Assembly: GCA_902617045.1 (NCBI GenBank)
Contig: CACMVA010000001.1
Coordinates: forward strand, 123,519-187,518
DNA: 64,000 nucleotides
Origin: an uncultured SAR86 cluster bacterium
GTDB lineage: Bacteria > Pseudomonadota > Gammaproteobacteria > Magnimaribacterales > D2472
Direction: 5' to 3'
Below the pieces are notes generated by a model that saw only the letters and a program-made list of their open reading frames with translations, was not told the DNA's origin and searched no databases. Each line of letters opens with the position of its first letter. The first letter of the stretch is position 1. Of the stretch, positions 7,301 through 17,356 are shown piece by piece. The position numbers were made by a program, and so were the translations under genes.

Positions 7301-9115
7301 TTATTCGTCTAAGAAGCTTTTAAGGTGACTTGATCTACTAGGATGTCTTAACTTTCTCAAAGCTTTTGCTTCAATTTGTCTGATTCTCTCTCTTGTAACA
7401 TCAAATTGCTTTCCAACCTCTTCAAGAGTGTGATCAGTATTCATGCCAATACCAAATCTCATTCTTAAAACTTTTGCTTCTCTTGCTGTTAGCGATGCAA
7501 GCACATCATCAGTAGCAAAGTGTAAACTTTCCTCAGTAGCATTTTCTAATGGAGATTCAATAACTGTATCTTCAATGAAATCACCTAGACTTGAGTCTTC
7601 GTCATCTCCAATTGGTGTTTCAGTTGAAATTGGCTCTTTAGCAATTTTTAGAACTTTTCTAACCTTATCCTCAGGCATATCAAGCTCTTTACTTAGCTCT
7701 TCAGGAGTTGGTTCTCTACCCATATCTTGCATCATCTGACGAGAAACTCTGTTTAATTTATTTATAGTTTCAATCATATGAACTGGAATTCTGATTGTTC
7801 TTGCTTGATCAGCAATTGATCTTGTAATTGCCTGTCTTATCCACCAAGTCGCATAAGTCGAAAACTTATAACCTCTTCTATACTCAAACTTATCAACTGC
7901 TTTCATTAAACCAATATTGCCCTCTTGAATTAAATCTAAGAACTGAAGTCCTCTATTGGTATATTTCTTAGCAATTGAAATCACTAATCGTAAGTTAGCT
8001 TCAACCATATCTTTTTTGGCTCTTCTCATTTTTGTTTCGCCCATAGACATGTTTCTATTGATTTCTTTGATTTCTTTAATACTTAGTCCAATTTTATTCT
8101 CAATTTCTAATATATCTTTTTGAGCGATAACAACATCTTGTTTTACTTTTTCTAAAAGATCTTTCTTATATTTCTTTTCTTTCATTAAACCATCTACCCA
8201 TCTAACTTTAGTAAGATTATCTGGGTATTGGGCAAGAAAATCTTTTCTAGGTATGCGAGCATTTTTAACTAATTGAGTTTGAATAAACTTCTCTTTTTCT
8301 CTGATGCTATTTAGTCCATGTCTTGCAATTGCAGCTATATCCTCAAACATTCTTGGACTAAATTTTAAAAACTGAAATATTTCACCAAGTTTTTTAAATT
8401 CAGCATTAGCTTCTTTGGAATGTCTGCCCTTTTTATCAATAATTTTTGTTGTCTTATTAAATTGACGCTTGAGGCTTGTCATTCTTTTTTGGACCTCTTT
8501 CATATCTGGTCCTGACGATCCTTCGTCATCAGATGACTCAGCAGCTTCGGCCTCTTCTTTAGCTCTTTGACTTCCAGGCCCTGCTGATGGAACTTCTTCC
8601 ATCTCCTCAAGGAATCCTGTTATAAAATCATTTATCTTCTTTTCACCATCTTTTACAAGTTGAAAATAATGTAAAACATACTCAACTGTTTTTGGATACA
8701 TAACGCTTGAATTGAGAAGATCTCTCATTCCTTCTTCTATTCTTTTAGCGATTTCAATTTCGCCCTCTCTAGTAAGAAGATCAACTGTTCCCATCTCTCT
8801 CATGTACATTCTAACCGGGTCAGTTGTTCTTCCAGTTTCGTTTTCTACAGCTGCTAAAGCTTCTGCTGCTTGTTCGAGAGCAATATCATCAGAATCTTCA
8901 GATTCTGCTAACATTAAAGTATCAGCATCGGGTGCTGTTTCATGTACTTGAAGACCTAGATCATTAATCATTCCAATGATTTCATCTACTTGATCAGGAT
9001 CAGATATATCATCAGGAAGATGATCATTAACATCTGAATATGTTAGATAACCTTGTTCTCTTCCTTTTTCGATAAGCTCAGCAATCTTTGAGCCTTTTTG
9101 ATTTAATTTATCCAC
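7301..9115 (-). CDS. rpoD: RNA polymerase primary sigma factor RpoD
   Basis: Housekeeping sigma-70 of 604 residues. The order is: region 1.1; region 1.2 with [11 protein letters not shown]; the non-conserved acidic insert typical of proteobacteria; region 2 ([17 protein letters not shown] and [17 protein letters not shown], around residue 400); region 3 ([14 protein letters not shown]); and region 4 with the helix-turn-helix [20 protein letters not shown] near the C-terminus. The start is GTG, supported by a spaced Shine-Dalgarno. It follows dnaG by 53 bases, as in the macromolecular synthesis operon, but rpsU is 33 kb away. Confidence 0.98.
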   Translation of the reverse strand: MDKLNQKGSKIAELIEKGREQGYLTYSDVNDHLPDDISDPDQVDEIIGMINDLGLQVHETAPDADTLMLAESEDSDDIALEQAAEALAAVENETGRTTDPVRMYMREMGTVDLLTREGEIEIAKRIEEGMRDLLNSSVMYPKTVEYVLHYFQLVKDGEKKINDFITGFLEEMEEVPSAGPGSQRAKEEAEAAESSDDEGSSGPDMKEVQKRMTSLKRQFNKTTKIIDKKGRHSKEANAEFKKLGEIFQFLKFSPRMFEDIAAIARHGLNSIREKEKFIQTQLVKNARIPRKDFLAQYPDNLTKVRWVDGLMKEKKYKKDLLEKVKQDVVIAQKDILEIENKIGLSIKEIKEINRNMSMGETKMRRAKKDMVEANLRLVISIAKKYTNRGLQFLDLIQEGNIGLMKAVDKFEYRRGYKFSTYATWWIRQAITRSIADQARTIRIPVHMIETINKLNRVSRQMMQDMGREPTPEELSKELDMPEDKVRKVLKIAKEPISTETPIGDDEDSSLGDFIEDTVIESPLENATEESLHFATDDVLASLTAREAKVLRMRFGIGMNTDHTLEEVGKQFDVTRERIRQIEAKALRKLRHPSRSSHLKSFLDE

Positions 9116-9122
9116 AGAAAAA

Positions 9123-9128
9123 TCCTCT
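9123..9128 (-). promoter_or_regulatory. Shine-Dalgarno fixing the GTG start of rpoD
   Basis: AGAGGA on the minus strand, 7 bases before GTG at 9115. It supports a GTG start giving [10 protein letters not shown], the usual N-terminus of RpoD. Confidence 0.65.
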
Positions 9129-9147
9129 TTTGTCCCCTTTATTTAGG

Positions 9148-9169
9148 GATTGATTAACAAAAATCAATC
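9148..9169 (-). other. intercistronic hairpin between dnaG and rpoD
   Basis: A perfect 8-bp inverted repeat (9148-9155 with 9162-9169, 6-nt loop) begins in the dnaG stop codon. It has no strong U-run on the coding strand, so it is more likely an mRNA processing or stability element than an efficient terminator. In E. coli the dnaG-rpoD junction is also a regulated RNA-processing point. Confidence 0.4.
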
Positions 9170-10944
9170 TAAATAGAGCTTAAATTTTTTATCAAAGCTT
9201 CTTCATCCTGCGACATTTTATCTTTTTTTAGAATAATTTGTTGTAATTCTCTTTTTTCTGCAGATGTTAGCTCTTGCATATTATACTTTTCTTTTAAAAT
9301 TTCTTCTCTTTCAGCGTTTGTTTGAGAGATTATTTTAAGACAATCTTTAATCATCGAGGTGGCGTCCTCCTCCGATAATTTAACTTCTGATACTAAAGCC
9401 TCACCAAAAATATTCTTAATTCTTTCTGATTCTATCTTCTCAAAAATAATTGATGGATTTGAATCTGGAGAGTTTTGATATAAGTTTTTAATGTCATTAA
9501 TAAAATTAAATTTTGAGTCATGAGTGATTAATGAAAACTCATTAATTGAAGATAATTTTGGATGTTGTATAAGCGCCGTAAAGATTCCTAACACAGATTT
9601 CCTCAAAACTGTGTTTGTTGATTCCTTCACTTCTTCTTTTTTTGTAGGAGAAATTTTTTTAGATTTTGATTCTCCTTGAATTAATTTTGAGAAATCAAGA
9701 TCACATATTTTTGATACTTCATTAATATATGCTTCTTTTAGAGTATCATTTGAAATTTTATTCACTAAAGGTAATGCAAATTTTGCTACCATGGATCTCC
9801 CTTCCAGGGTCGATAAATCATCCTGATCTTTAACATAATCAAAAAAGAAATCAGAAAATGATTTAGCTTCTTTTGCTAAATTTAAGAAAGCATCTTTTCC
9901 ATTACTACTCACATAACTATCTGGATCTTCATTCGGCTCCAAAAAAATAAAACTAATTCTAGTATCCTCTCTTAAAAGTGGTAATGCGTTTTCAACCGCC
10001 CTCCAAGAAGCTTTATATCCAGCTTCATCACCATCAAAAACAATATAAATAGTATTTGTGTAACTTAAAATTTTTCTTAGTTGCTCTTGTGTAAAAGCTG
10101 TCCCTGATGAAGCAACAGCATTTTTTATACCATGTTGAAATAATCCAATAACATCCATATATCCCTCAACAAGAAATATAGATTCAGGTCTTTTGTTGAT
10201 TTCTCTTATTTCATATAAACCATACAGTTCATATTTTTTTTTATATGTTTTTGTTTCTGGTGAATTAAGATATTTGGCCTGATCTTTTTTGTCTGATAAA
10301 AGCCTTCCTCCAAATGCAATGCACTCTCCCTTAATATTTCTAATTGGAAACATAAGTCTGTCTCTAAATCTATCGTAATGTTCGCCGTCATCATTTTTAC
10401 CAAATAGTCCTGATTCATCTAAATCTATTTCCTTGAATTCATTTTTAAGATTTTCATAAAGTGTAGGTTTTTTATTAGATGAATAACCTAATTGAAAAAA
10501 TTTTGCTGTTTCTCCGGATATTCCTCTTTCTTTTAAGTATTTTATTGTTTTCTTACCCTGATCTGATTTAAGTTGTTCGTAGAATACTTGAGAAGCACGA
10601 TTGTTAATCTTTGTAGCATTAGAAGTATCTACAGGTGCTTCTTGCTTTGGTATCTCCATTCCAACCTGAGTTGCAAGTGTTTCAACAGCCTCTAAAAAAT
10701 CTAAACCATCATGTTTTCTTAAAAAATGAATTGCATTTCCTGACTCTTTACATCCAAAGCAATGATAGGTACCTGTTTCCTCATATACCTTAAAGGAAGC
10801 TGTTCTTTCCTCACCAGAGCCATGAAAAGGACACTTGGCCCAATAAGCACCACCTTTTCTCTCGAGAGTTAATCTTCTTCCAATAACATCAACTATGTTT
10901 ATTGAAGACAATAAACGATCTATAAATGTTGAAGGAATAGACAT
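9169..10944 (-). CDS. dnaG: DNA primase DnaG
   Basis: Synthesises RNA primers at the replication fork. The 591 residues contain the N-terminal CHC2 zinc finger (C38, H41, C62, C65), the catalytic core with a Toprim domain (FLVEGYMDVI, then VFDGDEAGYKA and the acidic DPDSYV) and a C-terminal helical region that would bind DnaB. The length is close to E. coli DnaG (581). It lies between ruvX (2-base gap) and rpoD, probably in one transcript. Confidence 0.97.
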   Translation of the reverse strand: MSIPSTFIDRLLSSINIVDVIGRRLTLERKGGAYWAKCPFHGSGEERTASFKVYEETGTYHCFGCKESGNAIHFLRKHDGLDFLEAVETLATQVGMEIPKQEAPVDTSNATKINNRASQVFYEQLKSDQGKKTIKYLKERGISGETAKFFQLGYSSNKKPTLYENLKNEFKEIDLDESGLFGKNDDGEHYDRFRDRLMFPIRNIKGECIAFGGRLLSDKKDQAKYLNSPETKTYKKKYELYGLYEIREINKRPESIFLVEGYMDVIGLFQHGIKNAVASSGTAFTQEQLRKILSYTNTIYIVFDGDEAGYKASWRAVENALPLLREDTRISFIFLEPNEDPDSYVSSNGKDAFLNLAKEAKSFSDFFFDYVKDQDDLSTLEGRSMVAKFALPLVNKISNDTLKEAYINEVSKICDLDFSKLIQGESKSKKISPTKKEEVKESTNTVLRKSVLGIFTALIQHPKLSSINEFSLITHDSKFNFINDIKNLYQNSPDSNPSIIFEKIESERIKNIFGEALVSEVKLSEEDATSMIKDCLKIISQTNAEREEILKEKYNMQELTSAEKRELQQIILKKDKMSQDEEALIKNLSSI

Positions 10945-10946
10945 AC

Positions 10947-11339
10947 TTATAATTCTTTATTAAACCAATTATCAATTAATATTTTTGCTGCATTAGCATC
11001 TACGATATCAGATTTATTTTCAACGAGAATTTCTTTAGCCTCGAATGTGGTTAATCTTTCATCAATATATTCATATTGTGCATCATAAATAGTTTTTAAA
11101 TGTTTAACGAACTTCTCAACTTTTTTCATTATTTCACTATCAGTGCCATCCATATTTAGTGGCTTACCAATAATAATGAGTTCAGGCTTCCATTCATCTA
11201 ACAAAACACTAATCTCATTCCAATTAACTTGATCATTATTATTAAAAATTATTTGTAATGGTGAAGAAGTGTTAGTTTCAGTTTGTCCAACAGCAACGCC
11301 TATTTTTTTCTCACCATAATCAAAAGCGACTATTTGCAT
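10947..11339 (-). CDS. ruvX: RuvX (YqgF) family RNase H-fold nuclease
   Basis: Small RNase H-like protein of 130 residues, annotated as a putative pre-16S rRNA nuclease or Holliday junction resolvase. It shows the N-terminal acidic motif FDYGEKKIGVAVG, IIGKPLNMDGT and the C-terminal acidic ERLTT...DANAAKILID segment. It starts directly at the end of the TonB-like gene and precedes dnaG by 2 bases. Confidence 0.93.
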   Translation of the reverse strand: MQIVAFDYGEKKIGVAVGQTETNTSSPLQIIFNNNDQVNWNEISVLLDEWKPELIIIGKPLNMDGTDSEIMKKVEKFVKHLKTIYDAQYEYIDERLTTFEAKEILVENKSDIVDANAAKILIDNWFNKEL

Positions 11340-11963
11340 TTAATTAATAGAAAAATTCCAGTCACGAACTATTTCAAGAACGCTATATTCGTTAGACATT
11401 GTTTCATTAAAAGGAGCAAAAGGAGCTGACTCTTTTAAAATATTAATAGCCATTTCATCAATTGCTTTATCCCCTGATGAAATAAGAATTTCTGATTTAA
11501 CTAAATTGCCATAAACATCTATAGTAGCCATAATCTGCACCCTGCCATCTAAGAAACTTTTACTCTCTGAAATTATATTGTCTCCATTAGTTTCTATTTG
11601 TCTTTGCCATAAATTTAAATATACAGCCTCCTCAGTATTAACAACAGAATTTGCCTGAAGCTTTTTTACTTTATATGGTTGTAATGTTTTCTTTGATGAG
11701 CTTATGTTTCCATTCTGAGAGATTGATAAATCTAAATCTGAACTAAATGAATCACCCAAATTAGTTTTAGTAATTAAATCTTGATTAGAATTAGCGAACT
11801 TAACGTTAATTATTGGAGATTCTTTAAAAATTGGTAATTTATAGTATGTGGTAATTGAAATACCAAAAATCAATAATAGATGTATTAAAAGCGAAATTAT
11901 AAAAGATTTATTAAAAGTCAAAGAACGTTTACTGATAGTTTCTGTCGAGGAAAAAATACTCAT
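11340..11963 (-). CDS. TonB C-terminal domain protein (energy transducer type)
   Basis: Inner-membrane-anchored protein of 207 residues. One transmembrane helix (around residues 20-42) follows a short cytoplasmic stretch, then comes a periplasmic linker and a C-terminal TonB-like domain (VQIMATIDVYGNLVKSEILISSGDKAIDEMAI...APFAPF). It may couple the proton gradient to TonB-dependent receptors such as the one at the left edge. A TonB-like gene between gshB and ruvX is the Pseudomonas arrangement. The linker lacks a clear Pro-rich (EP/KP) spacer, so the reach across the periplasm may differ from classical TonB. Confidence 0.8.
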   Translation of the reverse strand: MSIFSSTETISKRSLTFNKSFIISLLIHLLLIFGISITTYYKLPIFKESPIINVKFANSNQDLITKTNLGDSFSSDLDLSISQNGNISSSKKTLQPYKVKKLQANSVVNTEEAVYLNLWQRQIETNGDNIISESKSFLDGRVQIMATIDVYGNLVKSEILISSGDKAIDEMAINILKESAPFAPFNETMSNEYSVLEIVRDWNFSIN

Positions 11964-12886
11964 AGGCCTTTAAAGTATTCTTCTATCGGATTCATCTGTG
12001 TTTGATCAAGAATTTCCCTTGCACAAGTTGGGCTTGTAATATTAATTTCAGTTAAATATTTTCCAACTATATCTATTCCAGCAAAACTAATCTCATTTTT
12101 AACTAATATTGATGCAATTGCCTCGGCAATCATCTTTTGATTTTCTGTTATATCTTTAGCGACTCCTTTCCCTCCTGCAGCAAGATTTCCCTTGAAATCT
12201 CCATCTTTTGGTATCCTTGCAAGTGTTTTTGGAAATGGCTTACCATTGATTATTAGAATTCTGTAATCTCCTTCATAAACATCCTCAATAAAACTCTGGC
12301 AAATAATCTGTGTTTTTTCAGAATTTGTCATGGCTCTTATGATCTTTAAATTATTTTCGTTTAAATCATCTACTTTATATATTGAAGTGCCTCCCATTCC
12401 ATCTAGAGGTTTAATAATTATTTTCTTATGCGAATCAAAAAAAGCTCTAATTTTGTTAATGCTAGATGAAATGAGTGTTTTTGGTATAAATTCAGGAAAA
12501 TATGTTGCAAAAACTTTTTCATTAAATTTCTTTAATGCACATGGATTGTTATGGATAACTGCGCCATTATGTTTAGCTAAATCAAGTAAATGAAGAGCAT
12601 TATTATAATCTTCATCAACAGGAGGGTCCTTTCTCATAAAACAATATTTAAAATCTTTAAGGTCAATATCAATTTTTTTAACATCTTTATCATTATCTTC
12701 ACTTAAAGAGTTTATCTCTCTGCAATTTACTAAAACATCGTTGTTATCTAGGAATAAATCGTTTATTTCACACTGAAAAACATTCATTTCTTTTTTAAAA
12801 GCTTCTTCGATCATAAGGATCGAAGTATCTTTTTTGAAATTTAAATTTTCAAATGTATCTGTTATGAATAGTACTTTCTCAGTCAT
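11960..12886 (-). CDS. gshB: glutathione synthetase
   Basis: ATP-grasp ligase that joins gamma-glutamylcysteine and glycine. The 308 residues show FMRKDPPVDEDY, NNPCALKKFNEK, the ATP-grasp loop IIKPLDGMGGTSIYK, the GDYRILIINGKP segment, LARIPKDGDFKGNLAAGG and the C-terminal FAGIDIVG...EINITSPT. The length agrees with E. coli GshB (316). It overlaps the TonB-like gene by 4 bases and follows rsmE by 2 bases, the same order as rsmE-gshB in E. coli. Confidence 0.97.
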   Translation of the reverse strand: MTEKVLFITDTFENLNFKKDTSILMIEEAFKKEMNVFQCEINDLFLDNNDVLVNCREINSLSEDNDKDVKKIDIDLKDFKYCFMRKDPPVDEDYNNALHLLDLAKHNGAVIHNNPCALKKFNEKVFATYFPEFIPKTLISSSINKIRAFFDSHKKIIIKPLDGMGGTSIYKVDDLNENNLKIIRAMTNSEKTQIICQSFIEDVYEGDYRILIINGKPFPKTLARIPKDGDFKGNLAAGGKGVAKDITENQKMIAEAIASILVKNEISFAGIDIVGKYLTEINITSPTCAREILDQTQMNPIEEYFKGL

Positions 12887-12888
12887 GG

Positions 12889-13623
12889 TTAAATTTTACC
12901 AAAATGGTTTTTTACAATGGAAGAAACAAAAATTGGAGCCGTTTCTGCTTTGAGAATATTTTCACCCAAATATCTAATTTCAATATTATTTTTCTTAATA
13001 GAGTCTAATTCTTTTTCTGAGAAGCCTGACTCTGGTCCTGTAATAGTTGTTATAGAAGAGCTTGAGCCTAACTCTTCGAAAGAAAAGTATTTTTCTGCAT
13101 CCGTATCAAATACATATTTGTTGTTGTCATCTTCAATCAAATTAATAGCCTCATCTAAGTTTCTGGTATGAATAATTTGTGGCAAGAAATTATTTCCGCA
13201 CTGCTTGCAAACATTAATAATTATATCTTTAGATTTTTGAATTATCTTTTCTAAATCCTTTTTTGCAATACTTTGATCGCAAAGTTCAGGTTTATAGATT
13301 ATGAATTTATTTACTCCAATTTCAGATAATTTTTGAACCATATAATTAAAATTATTTGTTTTAATGAATGGAATTATGTTTGTTAGGGTTCGATGTGGTT
13401 CATTATCTTTGTTAACTTCAGAAATTCTTTCCAGCTCACACTTGTTATTATTTAATAAAACTATTTCACACGATGCTGAGTTACCGTTTCCATCAAATAC
13501 TTCAACAACTCTTCCCTCTTTTAAACGAAGAGCTTTTATTAAGTGATGCGACTGTATATTATCTAAGGCAAATTTCGTGTTAGGTCCTGATACAGATTTA
13601 CAATATACTCTATGAATTCTCAT
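12889..13623 (-). CDS. rsmE: 16S rRNA (uracil1498-N3)-methyltransferase RsmE
   Basis: SPOUT-class methyltransferase for m3U1498 of 16S rRNA. The ATG at 13623 gives 244 residues beginning MRIHRVYCK, matching the usual family start and length (243). The longer open frame starting at 13752 adds 43 unrelated residues and would run into the divergent phosphatase gene. Motifs are HHLIKALRLKEG near the N-terminus, EIGVNKFIIYKPELCDQS in the middle, and the SAM-binding knot ITGPESGFSEKELD and LGENILKAETAPI. Confidence 0.95.
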   Translation of the reverse strand: MRIHRVYCKSVSGPNTKFALDNIQSHHLIKALRLKEGRVVEVFDGNGNSASCEIVLLNNNKCELERISEVNKDNEPHRTLTNIIPFIKTNNFNYMVQKLSEIGVNKFIIYKPELCDQSIAKKDLEKIIQKSKDIIINVCKQCGNNFLPQIIHTRNLDEAINLIEDDNNKYVFDTDAEKYFSFEELGSSSSITTITGPESGFSEKELDSIKKNNIEIRYLGENILKAETAPIFVSSIVKNHFGKI

Positions 13624-13653
13624 ATTATTATTATAGCTATTGAGAATTAATAA

Positions 13654-14217
13654 ATGGCATCTATTAAAGTTATATTTATAAGGCATGCTGAGGCTTCTAG
13701 TTCTTGGGGCGATCATCATGATCCTGGTCTTAGCGATACTGGTATAGCTCAATCAAAAAAATTAATTAATAGGCCTGAACTTAAACAGCTTGATGATTAT
13801 TCTTTTATTTCAAGTCCAAAACTAAGAGCTGTAGAAACAGCAAGACCACTGGCAAAAAAATTTAAAAGAAAGCTAATAATAGAAAATATATTCACAGAAA
13901 TACCATCACCAAATATTGAGCCTGAGAATAAACAAGAATGGTTAAAGAATATCCTTCAAATGAATAAGAGTGATTTGCCAGAGAGTATTGCTAAGTGGAA
14001 AGATAATATAATTTCTAAAACAAAAGCATTCTCACAAGATAGTGTTATTTTTACTCATTTTATGGTGATAAATGCATTATTAAGTGAGTTAAATTCAGAA
14101 ACCAAGCTCTTATATTTTTACCCTGACTACACTTCAATTGTAAAAATAACTATTGAAGATGGAGAATTCAAAAATTTCTCAATTGATAAAGATAAAAAAA
14201 CATTTATTAATCTTTAA
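13654..14217 (+). CDS. histidine phosphatase (SixA/phosphoglycerate mutase-like)
   Basis: Histidine phosphatase of 187 residues with the catalytic RHAE motif (FIRHAEASSSWGDHHDPGLSDTG) and the second histidine region (DSVIFTHFMVINALL). Related proteins dephosphorylate small molecules or phosphohistidine proteins; the substrate here is unknown. It is divergent from rsmE across 30 bases and is followed, 63 bases later, by fis. Confidence 0.8.
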   Translation: MASIKVIFIRHAEASSSWGDHHDPGLSDTGIAQSKKLINRPELKQLDDYSFISSPKLRAVETARPLAKKFKRKLIIENIFTEIPSPNIEPENKQEWLKNILQMNKSDLPESIAKWKDNIISKTKAFSQDSVIFTHFMVINALLSELNSETKLLYFYPDYTSIVKITIEDGEFKNFSIDKDKKTFINL

Positions 14218-14280
14218 AAAACTATTGAGCAATTTTTAAACAACTGTAAACTTAATCTTCTTTACAAAAAATAAATTATT

Positions 14281-14547
14281 TTGAAAAATAACAAAAAATC
14301 TTTTGATAGCTACTCAAAAAAACCTCTAAAAGATGAGGTTAGAAAAGCAATGTCTAGATATTTTAATCAGCTTGATCAAAAAAATACTCCAATTGATGTA
14401 TACCAACTTGTTTTGAATGAAGTTGAGCCACCTCTTTTGAGATCAGTTATGCAATTTTCGAATAATAATCAATCAAAAGCCGCAAAGATTTTAGGAATAA
14501 ACAGAACAACTCTTAGAACAAAACTTAAAAAATATAAAATCGAGTAG
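14281..14547 (+). CDS. fis: nucleoid protein Fis
   Basis: DNA-bending transcription factor of 88 residues. The C-terminal helix-turn-helix is clear (NNNQSKAAKILGINRTTLRTKLKKYKIE without a break), and the core KPLKDEVRKAMSRYFNQLD matches Fis. The start is TTG with no visible Shine-Dalgarno. E. coli Fis is 98 residues, and the N-terminal beta-hairpin arm is shorter here. fis next to purH-purD is the Pseudomonas arrangement; the E. coli partner dusB is not upstream. Confidence 0.92.
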   Translation: MKNNKKSFDSYSKKPLKDEVRKAMSRYFNQLDQKNTPIDVYQLVLNEVEPPLLRSVMQFSNNNQSKAAKILGINRTTLRTKLKKYKIE

Positions 14548-14549
14548 CA

Positions 14550-16088
14550 ATGAATATTGTTAATCCAAAAACAGCCCTGATAAGTTTATCTGATAAAACA
14601 AATCTCAAAGAAATTGTATCTTTTTTGATAAAAAAAGATGTGAAGATTCTTTCAACTGGTGGAACTTATAAAGCAATAAAAGAAATTACGGATAAGGTTA
14701 AAGAAGTTTCTGAGTTTACTGGATTTGAAGAAATGATGGATGGAAGAGTTAAAACTCTTCATCCAAAGATTCATGCGGGCATTTTGGCTAGAAGAGAATC
14801 TGATATGAAGGTGCTTGAAGAGAGAGGATATGAAACCATTGATTTAGTAATTGTTAATTTATATCCATTTACAGAAACTATAAAAAAAGGTTCTTCTTTT
14901 GAGGATGCGATAGAAAATATCGATATTGGTGGCCCTACAATGATCCGAGCTGCTGCTAAAAATTTTAAAGATGTCGTCGTAGTATGCAATCCAAATGACT
15001 ATAGTCATATTATTAGTGAGTGGGATAAAAATAATGGCATTTCATATGAAACTCGTAAGAATCTCTCTCAAAAAGTATTTGCCTTAATGACAAATTACAA
15101 TAAATCGATATCTAATTACCTCAAAGGAGAGACTAAAGATATACATTCCTATAATTTCTCAAGTAATGCTAATCTTAGGTATGGTGAAAACCCACATCAA
15201 AATGCAACCCTTTTTACTTTTGATAATTTAAAAAACAAAAATATTGCTAATGCTGAAATTATTCAAGGAAAAGAGCTTTCATATAATAATATCGTAGATG
15301 CTGATGCTGCTTGGGAATGTGTTAGAGAATTTAGTAATCCTGCTTGTGTTATTGTAAAGCATGCCAATCCATGTGGTGTTGCTGAGGCAAAATCAATCAA
15401 TGAAGCTTATGACCTTTCTTTTAAAACAGATCCAACCTCTGCGTTTGGAGGAATCATTGCTTTCAATAAAAAATTAGATAAAGAAACAGCAAAAGAAATA
15501 AATCAAAGACAATTTGTTGAATTGGTAATAGCCCCAGATTATGAAAAGGATGCGATTAAAGAGTTTTCTTCTAAAAAAAATATAAGAATCCTTAGAGTTG
15601 ATTTAGATCAAGATAATCCTTATCCAGGAACAATTAAGAAAGTCTCTGGAGGTATTTTGATCCAAGATGATGATACAAAAAAGTTAGATGCCAACGAACT
15701 TAAATGTGTTACCGAAAGAAAACCATCAGATGACGAGCTTGATGATCTTTTATTTGCATGGAAAGTGGCTAAATTTGTAAAAAGTAATGCCATCGTTTAT
15801 GTAAAGAACAAACAAACTATTGGTATAGGGGCTGGTCAAATGAGCAGAGTGATTAGTGCAGAAATTGCCAACTTAAAAGCCAAAGAAGAGGGATTGGAAG
15901 TAAAAAATGCTGTAATGGCATCGGATGCATTTTTTCCATTTAGAGATGGAATAGATAAAGCAGCCTCAAGCGGAATTGCTGCAATTATTCAACCAGGTGG
16001 ATCTATAAAAGATGATGAAGTAATAGCTGCTGCAAATGAACACAACATTGCAATGATGTTTACTGGAATGAGGCATTTTCGACACTAA
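14550..16088 (+). CDS. purH: bifunctional AICAR transformylase / IMP cyclohydrolase PurH
   Basis: Last two steps of de novo IMP synthesis. The 512 residues hold the N-terminal IMP cyclohydrolase ([42 protein letters not shown]) and the C-terminal AICAR transformylase ([31 protein letters not shown], ending GMRHFRH). It starts 2 bases after fis and overlaps purD by one base. Confidence 0.98.
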   Translation: MNIVNPKTALISLSDKTNLKEIVSFLIKKDVKILSTGGTYKAIKEITDKVKEVSEFTGFEEMMDGRVKTLHPKIHAGILARRESDMKVLEERGYETIDLVIVNLYPFTETIKKGSSFEDAIENIDIGGPTMIRAAAKNFKDVVVVCNPNDYSHIISEWDKNNGISYETRKNLSQKVFALMTNYNKSISNYLKGETKDIHSYNFSSNANLRYGENPHQNATLFTFDNLKNKNIANAEIIQGKELSYNNIVDADAAWECVREFSNPACVIVKHANPCGVAEAKSINEAYDLSFKTDPTSAFGGIIAFNKKLDKETAKEINQRQFVELVIAPDYEKDAIKEFSSKKNIRILRVDLDQDNPYPGTIKKVSGGILIQDDDTKKLDANELKCVTERKPSDDELDDLLFAWKVAKFVKSNAIVYVKNKQTIGIGAGQMSRVISAEIANLKAKEEGLEVKNAVMASDAFFPFRDGIDKAASSGIAAIIQPGGSIKDDEVIAAANEHNIAMMFTGMRHFRH

Positions 16089-17356
16089 TGAAAGTTCTGA
16101 TAATTGGTTCAGGTGGAAGAGAACATGCTTTGGCCTGGAAATGTGCGCAAGATGATATCGTAAAACATGTTTTTGTCTGTCCTGGTAACGCAGGAACCCA
16201 TCTAGAGGATAAAGTAAGCAATGTTGAACTTAACTTAAATGAATTTAGCTCAATAGAAAAATTTTGTTTAGAAGAAATAGTAGAGCTTGTCATTATTGGT
16301 CCAGAACAACCACTTGTTGATGGCTTGACTGATTTTTTACAGAGTAAAAATATTAAAACTTTCGGTCCATCTAAAAATGCAGCTCAATTAGAGGGTTCAA
16401 AAACCTTTTCTAAAGATTTCTTCGTAAAGTACAACATTCCAACAGCCAAATACAAATCGTTCGACAACTTTGAAAGCTCTTTAGAATATCTAAATGAGAT
16501 TTCTTTTCCAACAGTCGTTAAAGCTGACGGTTTGGCAGCTGGTAAGGGCGTAATAATTTGTCAAAACTCTGAAGAAGCAATAAAAGCACTTGATAGCATT
16601 TTTAATGATAAGGCCTTTGGAACTGCTGGTAATCGAGTAGTAATCGAAGAATTTTTAGAAGGTGAGGAAGCATCATTTATTGCTGTAGTAAGTAAAGATA
16701 AGATAATTCCTTTGGCAACAAGTCAAGATCATAAGGCTGTAGGAGATGGTGATGTCGGTTTAAATACTGGAGGAATGGGTGCTTATTCTCCAGCACCAAT
16801 AGTTACTGAAGAAATTCATAAAAAGATTCTTAATGAGGTTATGTATCCCACCATGAATGGTTTAATTAATGAAGGCTCGCCTTATTTAGGATTTCTTTAT
16901 GCAGGGCTGATGATTAAAGATAATGAGATTAAGGTTCTTGAATTTAATTGCAGATTTGGTGATCCAGAAACTCAACCTATTTTATTAAGGCTCAATTCGA
17001 GTTTGGTTGAACTTTGCAAAGCAGCTATTGATGATAAATTGGATACATATTTAATTCAATGGACTGAAAAACACTCATGTGGAGTTGTAATTGCCTCTGA
17101 AGGCTATCCTGAAGACTATGAATCCAATAAAAAAGTTTCTATAAAAGAAAATAACATCAAAGATTCAAAGTTGTTTCATGCAGGAACAAAATATGCAAAT
17201 GAAACAATACTTACAAGTGGAGGTAGGGTTTTTTGTGCTACAGCACTAGGGAGCGATTTGAAAGATGCACAAAAAAACGCATATAATCTCGTAAATAATG
17301 TCGAATTTGACGGTGCATTTTTCAGAAAAGACATTGGATTCAAAGGAATTAAATGA
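16088..17356 (+). CDS. purD: phosphoribosylamine-glycine ligase PurD
   Basis: GAR synthetase of the purine pathway, 422 residues, ATP-grasp fold. It starts with the family hallmark VLIIGSGGREHALAWK. The ATP-grasp region (FPTVVKADGLAAGKGVII), HKAVGDGDVGLNTGGMGAYSP and EFNCRFGDPETQ are intact. It overlaps purH by one base and coq7 by four, so fis-purH-purD-coq7 probably form one transcript. Confidence 0.98.
   Translation: MKVLIIGSGGREHALAWKCAQDDIVKHVFVCPGNAGTHLEDKVSNVELNLNEFSSIEKFCLEEIVELVIIGPEQPLVDGLTDFLQSKNIKTFGPSKNAAQLEGSKTFSKDFFVKYNIPTAKYKSFDNFESSLEYLNEISFPTVVKADGLAAGKGVIICQNSEEAIKALDSIFNDKAFGTAGNRVVIEEFLEGEEASFIAVVSKDKIIPLATSQDHKAVGDGDVGLNTGGMGAYSPAPIVTEEIHKKILNEVMYPTMNGLINEGSPYLGFLYAGLMIKDNEIKVLEFNCRFGDPETQPILLRLNSSLVELCKAAIDDKLDTYLIQWTEKHSCGVVIASEGYPEDYESNKKVSIKENNIKDSKLFHAGTKYANETILTSGGRVFCATALGSDLKDAQKNAYNLVNNVEFDGAFFRKDIGFKGIK

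Noticed and set aside
13624-13752. N-terminal extension of rsmE to 13752
   Set aside because: The extra 43 residues do not resemble RsmE, and the extension would overlap the divergent phosphatase gene; ATG at 13623 gives the family length.
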